Below, in pieces: positions 35,138 to 46,332 of a stretch of DNA of 64,000 nt. Every line of letters begins with the position of its first letter. Positions within the stretch are counted from its first letter, which is position 1. This DNA is from Nicotiana tabacum (lineage: Eukaryota; Streptophyta; Magnoliopsida; Solanales; Solanaceae): the NCBI RefSeq assembly GCF_000715075.1, contig NC_134082.1:140418948-140482947 (forward strand). Reading direction: 5' to 3'. The translations under genes and the position numbers were made by a program. The notes under the pieces are model-generated. The model ran no database searches, was not told the origin of the DNA, and saw nothing but the letters and a program-made list of their open reading frames with translations.

Positions 35138-35145
35138 TATAAATT
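35138..35145 (+). promoter_or_regulatory. TATA box of antisense gene, copy 2
   Basis: TATAAATT, the counterpart of TATAAATA at 33143 with one change, in the same context (ccaatcc before, ggtgga after). It is about 166 bp before the copy-2 ATG. Confidence 0.55.
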
Positions 35146-35303
35146 GGTGGAGAGTTTATTTTTTCAAAAACTTTTGGCCATTTCGTCTCTGGTTATTCTT
35201 TCTCATCTCCCCCGTGTTTGCTCCAACAATTTCTCTGCTTCATCTTCTCCCATTCTTCGTTCTTAGCTTTATCGGTTGTTTTAACACATTATTCGCCGAA
35301 GAG

Positions 35304-35995
35304 ATGCCTAGAACACATTGATCTTGTGAGGGGGTTTCTGACGCCACTCCATTGTCCGTGGAACTTCCCTCTAGCGATGAGGGCATGACGGTTGGGGAGG
35401 GGGACAACTTTCCCACCGTGGAGGAGTTGCTGCCGATACACCCTATGTCTCGATGCGAATTTCTTAAGGATCCTCCTCCCACCCCCATCCCTGTTTTCTC
35501 TGAAACTGAGCAAGTTCATATTGATGCCCTCCATGCAAAATATAACATTCCCGCTCATATCGATATGGTTCCAGTGGGAAGGGACTTCGTGAAAGTTTAT
35601 AGACCTGGGTACTGTGGTTTTTATGAGTACCCCTTCGTGATTGGTCATTCCTTCCCCCTTTTTCCGTCAGCGGAAGAATTCTATCGATTCTATCAGGTTT
35701 GCCCAGCACAACTTTCCCCGTACACGCTTAAAATACTCCTGATGTTGACAAAATACGTGGATTTGGCGGGGTGCGAGGTTACCGTTCACCATCTTCTGCA
35801 CTTGTTTTCACCCAACTTTTATAGGGGTACTATGGTGCATTTGAGGCACCATGAGACAAAAGTTCTGGTGGTTGGGACGAACTACCGAGCGAGTCGTAAA
35901 TTTTGGCACAAGTACTTCTTTGTCAGAACCGCACACATCGTGTCTGACCCCGCTAGGTTCCCGGAGCGATGGAACGAGAACCGTAAGTACTGCCA
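35304..35995 (+). pseudogene. Antisense gene, copy 2: first exon only
   Basis: Same first exon as copy 1, including the TGA at codon 6, then open from 35352 to the donor GTAAGT at about 35983. The copy ends inside intron 1, within cacttctt at about 35996-36001. It is joined there to the region upstream of copy 3, so downstream exons would be those of copy 3. The joined intron retains a donor. Confidence 0.7.
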
Positions 35996-36047
35996 CTTCT
36001 TCGTTCTTAGCTTTATCGGTTGTTTTAACACATTTTTCGTCGAATAG

Positions 36048-38681
36048 ATGCCTAGAATACATCGATCTTGTAAGGGAGTTTCGGACGCCACTCCGTTATC
36101 CGTGGCACTTCCCTCTGGCGATGAGGGCATGATGGTGGAGGAGGGGGACAACTTTCCCACCGTGGAGGAGTTGCTGCCGAGACACCTTATGTCTCGAAGC
36201 GACTTTCTTAAGGATCCTCCTCCCACCCCCATCCTTGTTTTCTCTGAAACTGAGCAAGTTCATATTGATGCTCTCCGTGCAAAATATAACATTCCCGCTC
36301 ATGTCGATATGGTTCCAGTGGGAAGAGACTTCGTGAAAGTTCATAGACCTGGGTACTGTGGTTTTTATGAGTACCCCTTCGTGATTGGTCATTCCTTCCC
36401 CCTTCTTTCGTTAGCAGAAGAATTCTGTCGATTCTATCAGGTTTGCCCGGCACAACTTTCCCTGTACACGCTTAAAATACTCCTTCTGTTGACAAAATAC
36501 ATGGATTTGGCGGGGTGCAAGGTTACCATTCACCATCTTCTGCACTTGTTTTCACCTAGCTTTCATAGGGGTACTATGGTGCATTTGAGGCACCATGAGA
36601 CAAAAGGTCTGGTGGTTGGGACCAACGACCGAGCGAGTCATAAATTTTGGCACAAGTACTTCTTCGTCAGAACCGCACACATCGTGTCTGACCCTACTAG
36701 GTTCCCGGAGCGATGGAACGAGAATCGTAAGTACCGCCACTTGTTTTACTCTTTCTTTTCTTCTTTATTCACCTTAGTGTTTGTTTGCTTCTCGTTCACA
36801 GCTATGGGGTGTCCACCTTACCCTATTGCAGGTATAAGGTACTAGTTAGCCTGTCTGCTACCCCATGCATAGAAGACTCGAGACTGGCCCGCTTTCATGA
36901 AGCGCTTTGGGCCGAGAGTTTCATCTGGTAAGTGTTTTCCCTTGCACCACTCCTTGGTTGTATATTGTTGCCCATTGATATGACTTTTTACGATGACAGG
37001 TCGAGGAGCTTCTAGGCGGAGGGCTCTAGTCCCTGCATTTCGACAGGCTGTCGCTGCTGCAGGAATGTAGTTTACTTTGAGTGAGTCCATTCGAGAGGGT
37101 CATGCTCAACTGATATGAATGGGAGATTCTTCTCGCGATATGGTCATGAGGGAAGACGTATCTTCTGTACTGACCCATCACCTTGCAGATGAATACTCTA
37201 ATGGGGATGAGTCGTTACTGAGGAAAAGGAGGAGAGTGGAACTTAGGAAGGATGTGGCCATGGATACTGATAAAAGAAGGACGGGTGCGTCGCAGACGGC
37301 GCCTGTGCCCACATTTATTGCCGATGCTATTTTGGCAAGGAGGTCTCCCCAAATGGAAGGGGTTTACCCAGGAGGTGGTTCCGTGCACTCCGCTGAGGGT
37401 GGTGCATCGTATAACGTCGGATGGGGCCTACGTGTTTGGGGAGAAGACTCGGGTTCGGATGTCGACCCCGGGGTTGCTCGTGACTTTTGGAATGCCATAC
37501 TTATGTGGAGGTCAGATTTGAGGGTTCTAATCGGCACATAGTTGTCCCTAGGGACTACAACTTGTTGTCGAACTGTGATCAGGTGGTATATGCTTTAGCC
37601 CCTTTGTGTGCTTTCCCCGAGAGCGAGGCTCTTGGAGCAATGAGCGACATGGATTTGTCTCGGAACGTCACCGGCATGGCCTTGCAGTTATATACCCTTC
37701 TCTTCCTTTTCGTCATTGGGTTTGCGTTGTTATTTTCGGCCTGTCTTTTGTTTTAACATTTTCTTGTTGTACCACACCCTTATCATGGAGATCGAACACG
37801 AGTGCCAAGAAATAAAGAGAACGGCAAACTACGGGAAGATATCTTCTAAATATCAAGAATATCGCACCAAGCATCATGCGATGGCCGATATCTACACCCA
37901 GGACCCTGACTTCCAACTGTTTTGTGAGGGGCTTAAAAATAGGGAGGATTAGTTGGCGTGCAAGGTAGAGGAGTTGAGGGAGCGAGATGAGGACCTTATT
38001 AAGGCTGTTGCTGGTAACAGTGAACTCGAGGCGTCCCTTAAGGTGAAGTAAGATGAGATCGAATTAAGCAGAGGGGTGATGGCGGAGAATGCCAACCTTC
38101 AAGAAAAGATAGCCAGTTCGACTGCCGACCTAGGTGTGAGGACGGCGGAGATTAATGAGCTCAAAGGTGAGTTGAGTGTGAGTGACGATAGACTGGTGAC
38201 TGTTATTTCTGAAGCGGCAATTTTGGAAAATGCCCTCGGTGTCTGTAGGTCGGAGCGGACTAAGGAGGAGGAGGAGGCATCCGCTCTTAAGGTAGTGGGG
38301 CTTGAGGGGCATATTAAGGAGTTGGAGGTAGAGCTATCTGTGCTGATCGGACTAGTGGCATCACTGAGAACGGAGAACGTGAGTCGACGCTCGCAACCTT
38401 CTACGTCTCGTGCTTCGGCTGATCCTATCGTGCCTCATTGTTTATACGAGTTGTGGGTTCATGTTGAGGCCTACTTTGATGTGTACAAGGCTCTTCATAC
38501 TGGCGGGAGGGCATCTGAACTAGAACTTCAGGGTGTGACTGCTGAAGCTCATGTAGCTCGTAAGGCATGCAGATACGACCCTCTTACGCCTGACGGGGAT
38601 GATATCAACTCTGATGATGCGAACCGTCTTGCCTCTGACTCTTGGTATGAAGATATGTATGCTACCGGGGATGATGTGTAA
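36048..38681 (+). pseudogene. Antisense gene, copy 3: Transposase_28-type N-domain plus coiled-coil C-part
   Basis: The only copy with an open start (MPRIHRSCKG at 36048) and all downstream exons. Exon 1 runs to the donor at 36727 and carries the same GHSFPLLSLAEEFCRFYQVC core. Intron 2 is 36928-36999. A middle exon holds MGDSSRDMVM...LLRKRRRVEL (basic patch) from 37119 and PRDYNLLSNCDQVVYAL near 37545. The last part (about 37785-38681) is heptad-like and Glu/Leu-rich, suggesting coiled coil, and ends at a TAA after DDV. Stops at 37952 and 38051 and a frame change after intron 1 break it. Role unknown; opposite strand to pol of the same element. Confidence 0.65.
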
Positions 38682-38892
38682 TATTTTGGTTTGCACTTAC
38701 TTTTGCTTCAAGATATTTGTAAGGGCGTGTTTGAGCCCATTGTAAATATAGGTGCTAGTAATATTTTGTTGTAATGAAGAAATTGTCTTGTCGATTCGGT
38801 GGTAATCTTTGTAATATTTGTGATATCCCGGGTATTTGTCGAACTATTAAGTCAATTTTTCTTCGGGTGAGGTCGGACCCCCCCTTTATTTT

Positions 38893-39955
38893 TGATGATG
38901 GCCTTAGCCTTTGGGATGTTTATTTTCGAGCTAGTGTTGAGATAGTATTCCGTTGTGGTTCGAGTGAAGTAGAACTCATATCTCTATCGATGTCCTTGGC
39001 AATTGGGATGTTACTTTCGAGCTGGTGTCGAAGTAGTATCCTAGTATGAGTGAAGTCGAACTCGTAGTTTTGTCGATGGCCTTGGTCATTGGGATGTTAC
39101 TTTCAAGCTGGCGTTGATGTAGTATCTCGTCGTGGTTCGAGTGAAGTCGAACTTGTATTTTTGTCGATGGCCTTGGCCATTAGGATGTTACTTTTGAGCT
39201 GGCATCGAAGTAGTATCCCGTCGTAGTTCGAGTGAAGTCGAACTCATATTTTTGTCGTTGGCCTTGGCCATTGGGATGTTACTTTCGAGCTGGCATCAAA
39301 GTAGTACCCCGTCGTAGTTCGAGTGAAGTTGAACTCATATTTTTGTCAATGGCCTTGGCCATTGGGATGTTACTTTTGAGCTGGCATCGAAGTAGTATCC
39401 CGTCATAGTTTTAGTGAAGTCGAACTCGTATTTCTATCGATGACCTTGGCCATTGGGATGTTACTTTCGAGCTGGCATCGCAGTAGTATCCCGTCGTGGT
39501 TTGAGTAAAGTCGAATTTGTATTTTTGTCGATGGCCTTGGACATTGGGATGTTACTTTCCAGCTAGCGTCGAAGTAGTATCCCATCGTAGTTCGAGTGAA
39601 GTCGAACTCGTATTTTCATCGATGGCTTTAGCCATTTGGATGTTACTTTTGAGCTAGCATTGAGGTAGTATCCCGTCGTAGTTCGAGTGAAGTTGAATTC
39701 ATATTTCTATTGATGGCCTTGTCCATTATGATGTTACTTTCGAGCTGGCGTCGAAGTAGTATCCCGCCGTGGTTCGAGTGAAGTCAAACTCATATTTTTG
39801 TCGATGTACTTGTCCATTGGGATGTTACTTTAGAGATGGCGTCGAAGTAGTATCCCATCGTAGTTCGAGTGAAGTCGAACTCATATTTCTGTCGATGGCC
39901 TTGGCCGTTGGGATGTTACTTTCGAGCTTTCGTCGAAGTAGTATCCCGTCATGAG
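38893..39955. repeat. 91-bp minisatellite in the Tat post-pol region
   Basis: Eleven to twelve diverged units. The consensus includes gttcgagtgaagtcgaactc, gtcgatggccttggccattg, ggatgttactttcgagctgg and cgtcgaagtagtatcccgtc. Successive gttcgagtgaag boxes near 39136, 39227, 39319, 39408, 39501, 39590, 39679, 39772 and 39862 give steps of 89-93 bp. It lies between the antisense gene and the pol end. No protein is encoded. Confidence 0.9.
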
Positions 39956-40104
39956 CATGGCACTTTATTTCATTTGTTGGAGTATCGTGGATGCTAGTTT
40001 CATTCATACATTGGAGATTCGATTACATTCATGCAGAAAATACATGTTGACTTTTACATATAATGGAGATTTGGCTATCTATATCCAGCCCCTTCATTAC
40101 TCGA

Positions 40105-41354
40105 CCTGGAAATCACTTTGACGGGCGGGGTAATGAACAACACTTCGGACCTTGAGATGTCTCCCTTGTCGCCTCATTAAAAACCTCACCGAGAAAACTC
40201 GATTGGGACAAAACCCGGATGAGGGAAAAAGAGTACAACTTAGTAGGCGCCTCTTTTGAGAAGTGTAAGTATTTGAGATGGGCGGCATTCCAAATGTTTT
40301 GGAGTAGCTTTCCTTCCATTGTCTCTAACTGGAATGCTCCTTTGTTTGATGACCCCGTGATTTTGTATGGCCCGTCCCAGTTTGTTCCCAGTTTTCCCTC
40401 ATTAGAGTCTTTCGCTGCTTGTGTTTTAGCTTTGAGAATGTAGTCTCCGACCTTGAGTGGTCGTACTTTGGCTTTCTTGTTATAGCACCTTTATGCTTGT
40501 TGCTTTTGGGCTACCATTCTTATGTGAGACATATCTCTTCGTTCTTCAACTTCGTCCAGGTCTTGTATCCTACTTTCATCGTTACTTGGTCAGCTCTCAT
40601 TGGAGTATCTCAGGCTAGGTTCTCCGACTTCGACGGGTATAACCATGTCTGTCCCGTAGACTAATGAATATGGCATCTAGCCTGTGCTAGTTTTTGGCGT
40701 GGTGCGGTATGCCCATAATACTTCTGACAGCATTTCAGGCCATAGCCCCTTGGCGTCCTCGAGCTTCTTTTTCAATATGTTCAATATTATTTTATTGGAG
40801 GATTCGACTTAGCCGTTGCCGGGGGGATGCTATGGTGTGGAGAGTATTTGCTTGATGTGCCATTTTTCAAAAAACTCGGTTGTTTTCTTTCCGACGAACT
40901 TAGGTCCGTTGTCACAGCTGATTTCTTTGGGGATGTCGAAGCGGCATATTATATTTTTCCATATGAACGCGATAACTTCTTGCTCAGGTATTTGAGTGTA
41001 TTCACCTGCTTCCACCCATTTAGAAAAATAATCAGTTAAAACTAAAAGGATATGTACCTTACCTTGCCCTACTGGGAGGGGTCCGGCAATATCCATTCCC
41101 CACTTTATGAATGGCCATGACGAAGTGACGGAATGCGAGAGTTCTCCTGCTTGATGTATCATAAGGGCGTATTTTTGGCACTTTTCACATTTCCTGACGT
41201 AATATGTGGCTTCATTTTTTATGGTAGGCCAGTAGTATCCTGCGCGGATGAGGCATTTGGCGAGGGCACAGTTTCCTATATGGGCATCGCAGTGCCCCTT
41301 ATATACTTCTTCTAGTACCCGCCTTGTTTGATTTGGCCTGAGGCATTTGGCCAA
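40105..41354 (-). pseudogene. Integrase of the Tat element (broken)
   Basis: The frame opens at 41354 (MAKCLRPNQTRRVLEEVYKG). The HHCC finger appears as HCDAHIGN and CEKCQKYA. The core shows MDIAGPLPVGQGKVHILLV (first Asp) and SCDNGPKFVG (second Asp). The frame stops at about 40830, and the region with the catalytic Glu is in broken frame (about 40800-40700). The C-terminus is clear near 40330-40250 (GAFQLE in frame, then IWNAAHLKYLHF). Pol ends about 100-200 bp before the minisatellite. Confidence 0.75.
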
Positions 41355-41439
41355 GAGGCCGCCGAACGTCCTTTTGTAAAGATCATAGTTTATGAAGTTG
41401 TATTTGGCCGCCTGTATTTGGAGCTTTTTGGCTTCTTTC

Positions 41440-41960
41440 TTATCTTGTGGGAGCGTTCCTTCCTACAAATATGTTACAATACGGTTGCGCCAGTCCCAAG
41501 TTAGGTTTATAGAATGTACCTCGGCCTGTTCTATCGAGGAATGGAGAAGGGTGACCATGTTTTCCTTGTTGATATTTTTGGTGGCTGCCGCTAGCTTGGT
41601 GAGACCATCCGCTTCAATATTCTGCGCCCTGGTATCTGGTCGAGGCGGCATTTGTCGAATTCTGGTAGTAGTTTGTGAATTTCTGACTAGTACTTTTGTA
41701 GTTTCTATTCTTTGATTTGGAAAGTCCTAATTACTTAATTCACCACGAGTTGAGAGTTGCAATGGAGGACGAGTCACCGAGCGCCATATTTGAGGGCTAA
41801 TTTTAATCCTGCAATCACAACTTCATACTCGGCCTCGTTGTTAGTCATCTTGAGGACTCATATAGATTGGCGAATCACTTCGCCCATAGAGACTTTGAGG
41901 ACGAGTCCTAGACCTGATCCCGATACATTTGATGTGTCGTCGGTGTAGAGGACCTAGAGG
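41440..41960 (-). pseudogene. Archaeal-like second RNase H of the Tat element (broken)
   Basis: On the minus strand, SNVSGSGLGLVLK is followed by NNEAEYEVVIAGLKLALKYG, LVLHCNSQLVVN and a later DxLTKLAAATKN. A second RNase H with NNxAEYEAL wording after the normal one is a hallmark of Tat elements. Several stops interrupt it. Confidence 0.65.
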
Positions 41961-42169
41961 TCGGAATGTGCGGAGGCGCGAAGCACCTCCTGCTCTACTT
42001 CAGGCAATAGCTCTGTGCTGAAATCGGCGAGCACTTGCGACTTAATAGCAGTTCGCGGTTGATATGCTATATCGTGCTTGCTTAACGCTATGGCCCATTT
42101 GGCCAACCTACCTGATAGCTCGGGTTTGTGCAGGATGCCCCTGAGGAGGAAGGTTGTCACCACCTTTAT

Positions 42170-42556
42170 GGGGTGTCATTGAAAATATGGTCTAAGCTTT
42201 CGTGAAGCTACAACTAATGCCAGAGCTAATTTCTCAAGGTGGGGGTACCTCGTTTCGGCATCAATTAATACTTTTCTAATATAATAAATTAGAGATTGCG
42301 TACCTTTGTTTTTGCGGACCAAAACTGCACTTACCGCAACTTCGGATACTGCTAGGTACACCTGGAGGCATTCGCCCGGGTCTTCCATGACGAGTAGTGG
42401 CAACGAGGATAGGTACGCTTTCAGTTTGCTTAAGGCGTCAACGCATTCTAAATTCCACTGTAGTCCGTGATCCTTCCTTAGTACATTGAAAAATTTATGG
42501 CACCTGTCTGATGATCGCGAGATGAACCTCGACAGGGCGGCTATTCGTCCTATCAA
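42170..42556 (-). pseudogene. RNase H (first) of the Tat element
   Basis: The frame of 126 codons starts with the RT-RNase H connection (ALSRFISRSSDRCHKFFNVL). It continues with LQVYLAVSEVAVSAVLVRKN, AETRYPHLEKLALALVVASR and LRPYFQ. The first catalytic Asp position reads Ala (YLAVSE), as is common in the degenerate first RNase H of Tat elements. Confidence 0.7.
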
Positions 42557-43120
42557 TTTTGCACCTCCTTTTTGCTGGTTATTGTTTCCGGTATTCCTTC
42601 AATGGCCTTGATCTGATCTGGGTTGACCTCGATACCCCTTTGCGACACAAAAAAAAAACTGAGGAACTTACATGAGGTTACGCCAAAGGCGCATTTATCG
42701 GGATTCAGTTTCATTCCGTATCGCCTCAATATTTCGAAGGCTTCCTTCAGATGATCAATGTGATCCTCCTTTATTTTCGACTTCACTAGCAGGTCGTCGA
42801 TGTAGACCTCTATAGTCTTTCCGATTTACTCTTTAAACATTTTGGTGACTAACCTTTGGTACGTCGCCCCTGCGTTCTTGAGTCCGAACGACATGACTCT
42901 ATAGCAGTAAGTTCCTTGGTGAATGATAAAAGTGGTCTTTTCTTGGTGTTCTTCTGCCATTAGAATTTGGTTATAACCAGAATATGCGTCTAAAAAGCTT
43001 AATAGTTCGTGCCCCGTCATTGCATCGATGAGCTGGTCGATATGTGGTAATGGGAAGGAATCTTTTGGGCATGCTTTGTGGTCGGGGAAGTCGACACACA
43101 TCCGCCACTTACCGTTCTTC
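42557..43120 (-). pseudogene. Reverse transcriptase of the Tat element, main part
   Basis: After the split point, the RT continues from 43120 with NGKWRMCVDFPDHKACPKDS, FPLPHIDQLIDAMTG, FLDAYSGYNQI (catalytic Asp) and TFIIHQGTYCYRVMSFGLKN. The YIDD catalytic box lies at about 42812-42790, after an in-frame stop near 42826. KLNPDKCAFGV follows. Its N-terminal part is on the far side of the inserted element (49031-49330). Confidence 0.8.
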
Positions 43121-43125
43121 TTTTT

Positions 43126-45845
43126 TGTTACACCCCGTAAGTTTAACAACCTTGATACCATTATATATATATATATATTTGATATGGTATTTTGAGTGGA
43201 ACGCTTCTGTAAAAAAAAAAGCTTGAAAAATATAATTTCATATAGTTATTAATATTACTACTTTCGAATATGTTTTCAATTATACACATAATATGAGAAA
43301 TATTTATGAGATTTTATTTATTGTAAAACTATGAATTATTTTTTTCACAAGAAAAAAAGATTATCTTTTTACCATTTTAAGAATTAAGTGTACGAAATTT
43401 TTACTCTTTATATAAGATTAGGAAAATTATAAGTTGAGAAAATATATGTAATTTTACATGGATGTTTTAATGAAATAATAATGTATGTATTTATTTTATA
43501 GGGTACCACATAACCATGAGAGTAAATTATATAAAGTGTATTAAAATAAATAGTATTTTAAGTAAATTGAGATAATTCTTAATTATATGGATAATCGGGT
43601 AATTATTGGTTAATGGGAGATTAATAAATTAATTAAGTGGATAATTGTTGAAGGGAAAATATCCCCCAACATGGCAGCCATATAAGAGTTATTAAGTGAC
43701 TCTTAAGCCATTTTTGCAAGGTGGCAACAATGAAGGCTAAAAGCACTTAAGTGAATGACAATTGTGTAGCTAATGACATGTAAGAGTCCCACTTATGTGC
43801 ATTTTGTTCTAGTGTTAAATGCTATTTTCTTTTCTTTTCAGGCATAGAACACGATAAGCATGTGTAAAAGGACATATTTTAGTCATCTGCTTGTGACCTT
43901 GTTAGTCATTTTTCCCGTTTTTGCAGTATCTTCATGAAACAATATTACTTGCAAGAATTATTATTTTGGTTATAGTGCTCGGTGTCTTTGATTTCAACCT
44001 AAATGTTTATGGATGTTGTTTCTTTTCTTGAGCAAGAGTATCTGTAGGAGAAAGCATAGGGAGTGAATTTAGCTACCATAATCACGAGAATGTGGTAGGA
44101 GTATCAAAGACCGGGGTAATATTGGAGAAAGATATTCCAAATGAGCGTTGTTTAGGAGGGATTGTCAAGAGAATCAACACATGTATGTTAAGGCTAATCC
44201 TTCTTTTTTTTTTTTGGCATGATCCAAGTGACGATACGTAAACGTAATAAATTTCATAAATGGTTCTACTCTTAGCAGTTACGGATGTCCATGTTACTTA
44301 TTCCCGTAAAGTAATATTCAAACATGTCTAAGTACGTATCTAGTTCCCTATTGAGGTATATGATAAAGATATTAATGTTCATAATATAAGTGACATATGC
44401 ACCTACAATCACAACTAATTTGTTCTAACAGAAGATGTTAAAATACAAGAAAGTGTTTGTCAACTACTATACTATGTCCGCAAGAAGAATATTCATCAGC
44501 TATTATTGTTTATCTGTTGGTCTCCAAAGATAGTTTCAGCTAGTAATATGTTCTTGCAAGACTATTTTACCTTTCAGTGACTTTCATAAGAAATTGACTT
44601 AAGGAAAGAAGATATATCTCCCGAGCTAATTATCTATAAAAAGAAAAAGGGTGAAGCTTACAATGTATGAAGATGATCTTGAATTTTCTAATATAAACAA
44701 AAAAAACACTATTTTTAACTTAAGTTCCGATAATTAGCCAAAAAGTATAAATTGAAACATTATGGAAAAAGAGAACTTACCTTTTGAACTTCGTGTTTGA
44801 TTGTGATTCTAATGGGTGGTGGACATTGACAGCATATACAATGTTGAGGTATTTGATAAAGATGTTAATGTTTATAATATTGTAATACATGCATCTTCAT
44901 GCATATGAATTTACCACCAAGCTACGGCTGGTTGGGCAGTTATATATTTACCACCGTGCTACGGCCGGTTGGGCAGACATGCATTTACCACCGGCTACGG
45001 CAGGTCGGGCAGTTACCACCGATTGGCCAGTTATGTATCATTACTTACCACCGGTTGGGCAGTCATGCATATTCATTTACCACCGAGCTACAGCCGGTTG
45101 GGCAGTTATACGTTTGCCACAGAGCTAAGGCCGGTCGAGCAGTCATGTATTTACCACCGTGCTATGGCCGGTGGGGCAGTTCCAATGATCAGTTGGGCAG
45201 TCATGCATTATACGATATGGATAATAGAAATAGTCTCAAAGAGAAGCATTATATATGTAAGTATGATAAGTATGCATATACGGTGGCACTTCAGAGATTC
45301 TAGTTGATTCTTATATATCTTTAATTAATGTTGACTTATTGTTGAGTTTTAGTTCTACCTCACATACTAAGTACATTATTCGTACTGACATCCTTTTGTT
45401 GGGGACGCTGCATTCATGCCTGTATGTACATAAAATCAGTTTGACGAGTCCTAATCGTAGACGAGATTGGTATCCAGTGAATGATCGGTACAACTCCATC
45501 TTATTCGGAGTGCAGTTGATACTATGAGTCATCATGTCAGAGTTGTGCTATAGACTTATGGGTAGGCCGGTACTCGGTCCCATTTGATTTCAAGCTATCT
45601 TAGAGGTTTTGTAGACAGAGGTTCATTTTTTACAGTATATCAGAGGCCTTGACGGACCATATGTATTTATGATTTAAGAAAAATAGTTCAGTAATATAGT
45701 GTTGCCCACATATAGTTATACATTACGAGTTGTGGCCATGTTGGCCCATGATAGTTTTAAAAGGAATGAATGAGTTACAGTGTGGTTCACTCGGGCCAGT
45801 GTGGCACCGGGTGCCAGCCACGCCTCCCAAGGTTGGGGCGTGACA
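43126..45845 (+). repeat. 5' LTR of the non-autonomous element
   Basis: Begins TGTTACACCCCGTAAG and ends GGGGCGTGACA, next to the PBS. About 2.72 kb, mostly alignable to the 3' LTR with scattered substitutions and small indels, so insertion was not very recent. It contains the TTACCACCG repeat array at 44909-45208. Open frames in this LTR come from the repeats. Confidence 0.85.
44909..45208. repeat. Short tandem array in the 5' LTR
   Basis: Eight to nine units based on TTACCACCGAGCTACGGCCG followed by gttgggcagtcatgca; full units are about 37-38 bp and some lack the middle. The array keeps all three plus-strand frames partly open, which explains the overlapping apparent proteins here. Confidence 0.85.
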
Positions 45846-45848
45846 AAG

Positions 45849-45860
45849 TGGTATCAAAGC
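45849..45860 (+). promoter_or_regulatory. Primer binding site of the non-autonomous element
   Basis: TGGTATCAAAGC, three bases after the 5' LTR. It differs by one base from the usual initiator-Met PBS (TGGTATCAGAGC, as in the Tekay element at 17679). Confidence 0.8.
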
Positions 45861-46332
45861 GGATCGTGTCCTAGGAAGTCTATAAAGCCATGCCTAGTAG
45901 AGTCTCACTTATGGGTGTGTTGCATGCCATATTTATAATTAAGAGGCTATAGGGTATTTATGAAATGTTACCCTTCTTTTGTTTCCAGATCGTGCCATAG
46001 AGCTAAGACGTAAGAAGTCAGTATAAAACTTCCGCCGAATTTTGTATGCACCTGAGGTGCTATCACAATAGATCTTTAAGGTGTAGATGTAATTTATACC
46101 TATATGGAAGGAAGTTTATGAAAGCGATAGACTATAAGATGCAATATTGAAAGGTAAGAAAGGTACGTAAGGTGAAGAAAATATGAGATACTCAAGTACA
46201 AAATGTTGTGAATAGTCGAGCCTTCAGAAATAGTTTTGATTTTAAGTTTAATTTACAGAGGAGACCCTAGTGAAAATTTTTCAAATCTCAAAGAGTTAAC
46301 ATTCGAGGACGAATGTTCTAAAGGGGGAAGGA
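45861..46332 (+). other. Interior of the non-autonomous element, no coding region
   Basis: About 470 bp with stops in all frames. It ends with the palindrome acattcgaggacgaatgt (about 46300-46317) and a purine tract, aaagggggaaggatg, that meets the 3' LTR. Confidence 0.7.

Noticed and set aside
33397..36740. Minus-strand open frames opposite the antisense gene (for example 33653-33354 and 36392-36096)
   Set aside because: They are in the element's pol direction but carry no domain; they shadow the conserved exon 1 on the plus strand and recur only because that exon is repeated.
38893..39955. Regular 91-bp units, possible CRISPR-like array
   Set aside because: Units are contiguous and diverged, with no unique spacers between identical repeats; it is a minisatellite in a plant retroelement.
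44889..45307. Three overlapping plus-strand frames, repeated at 48112-48550
   Set aside because: They come from a short tandem array in the LTRs of the non-autonomous element; the peptides are repeat products.
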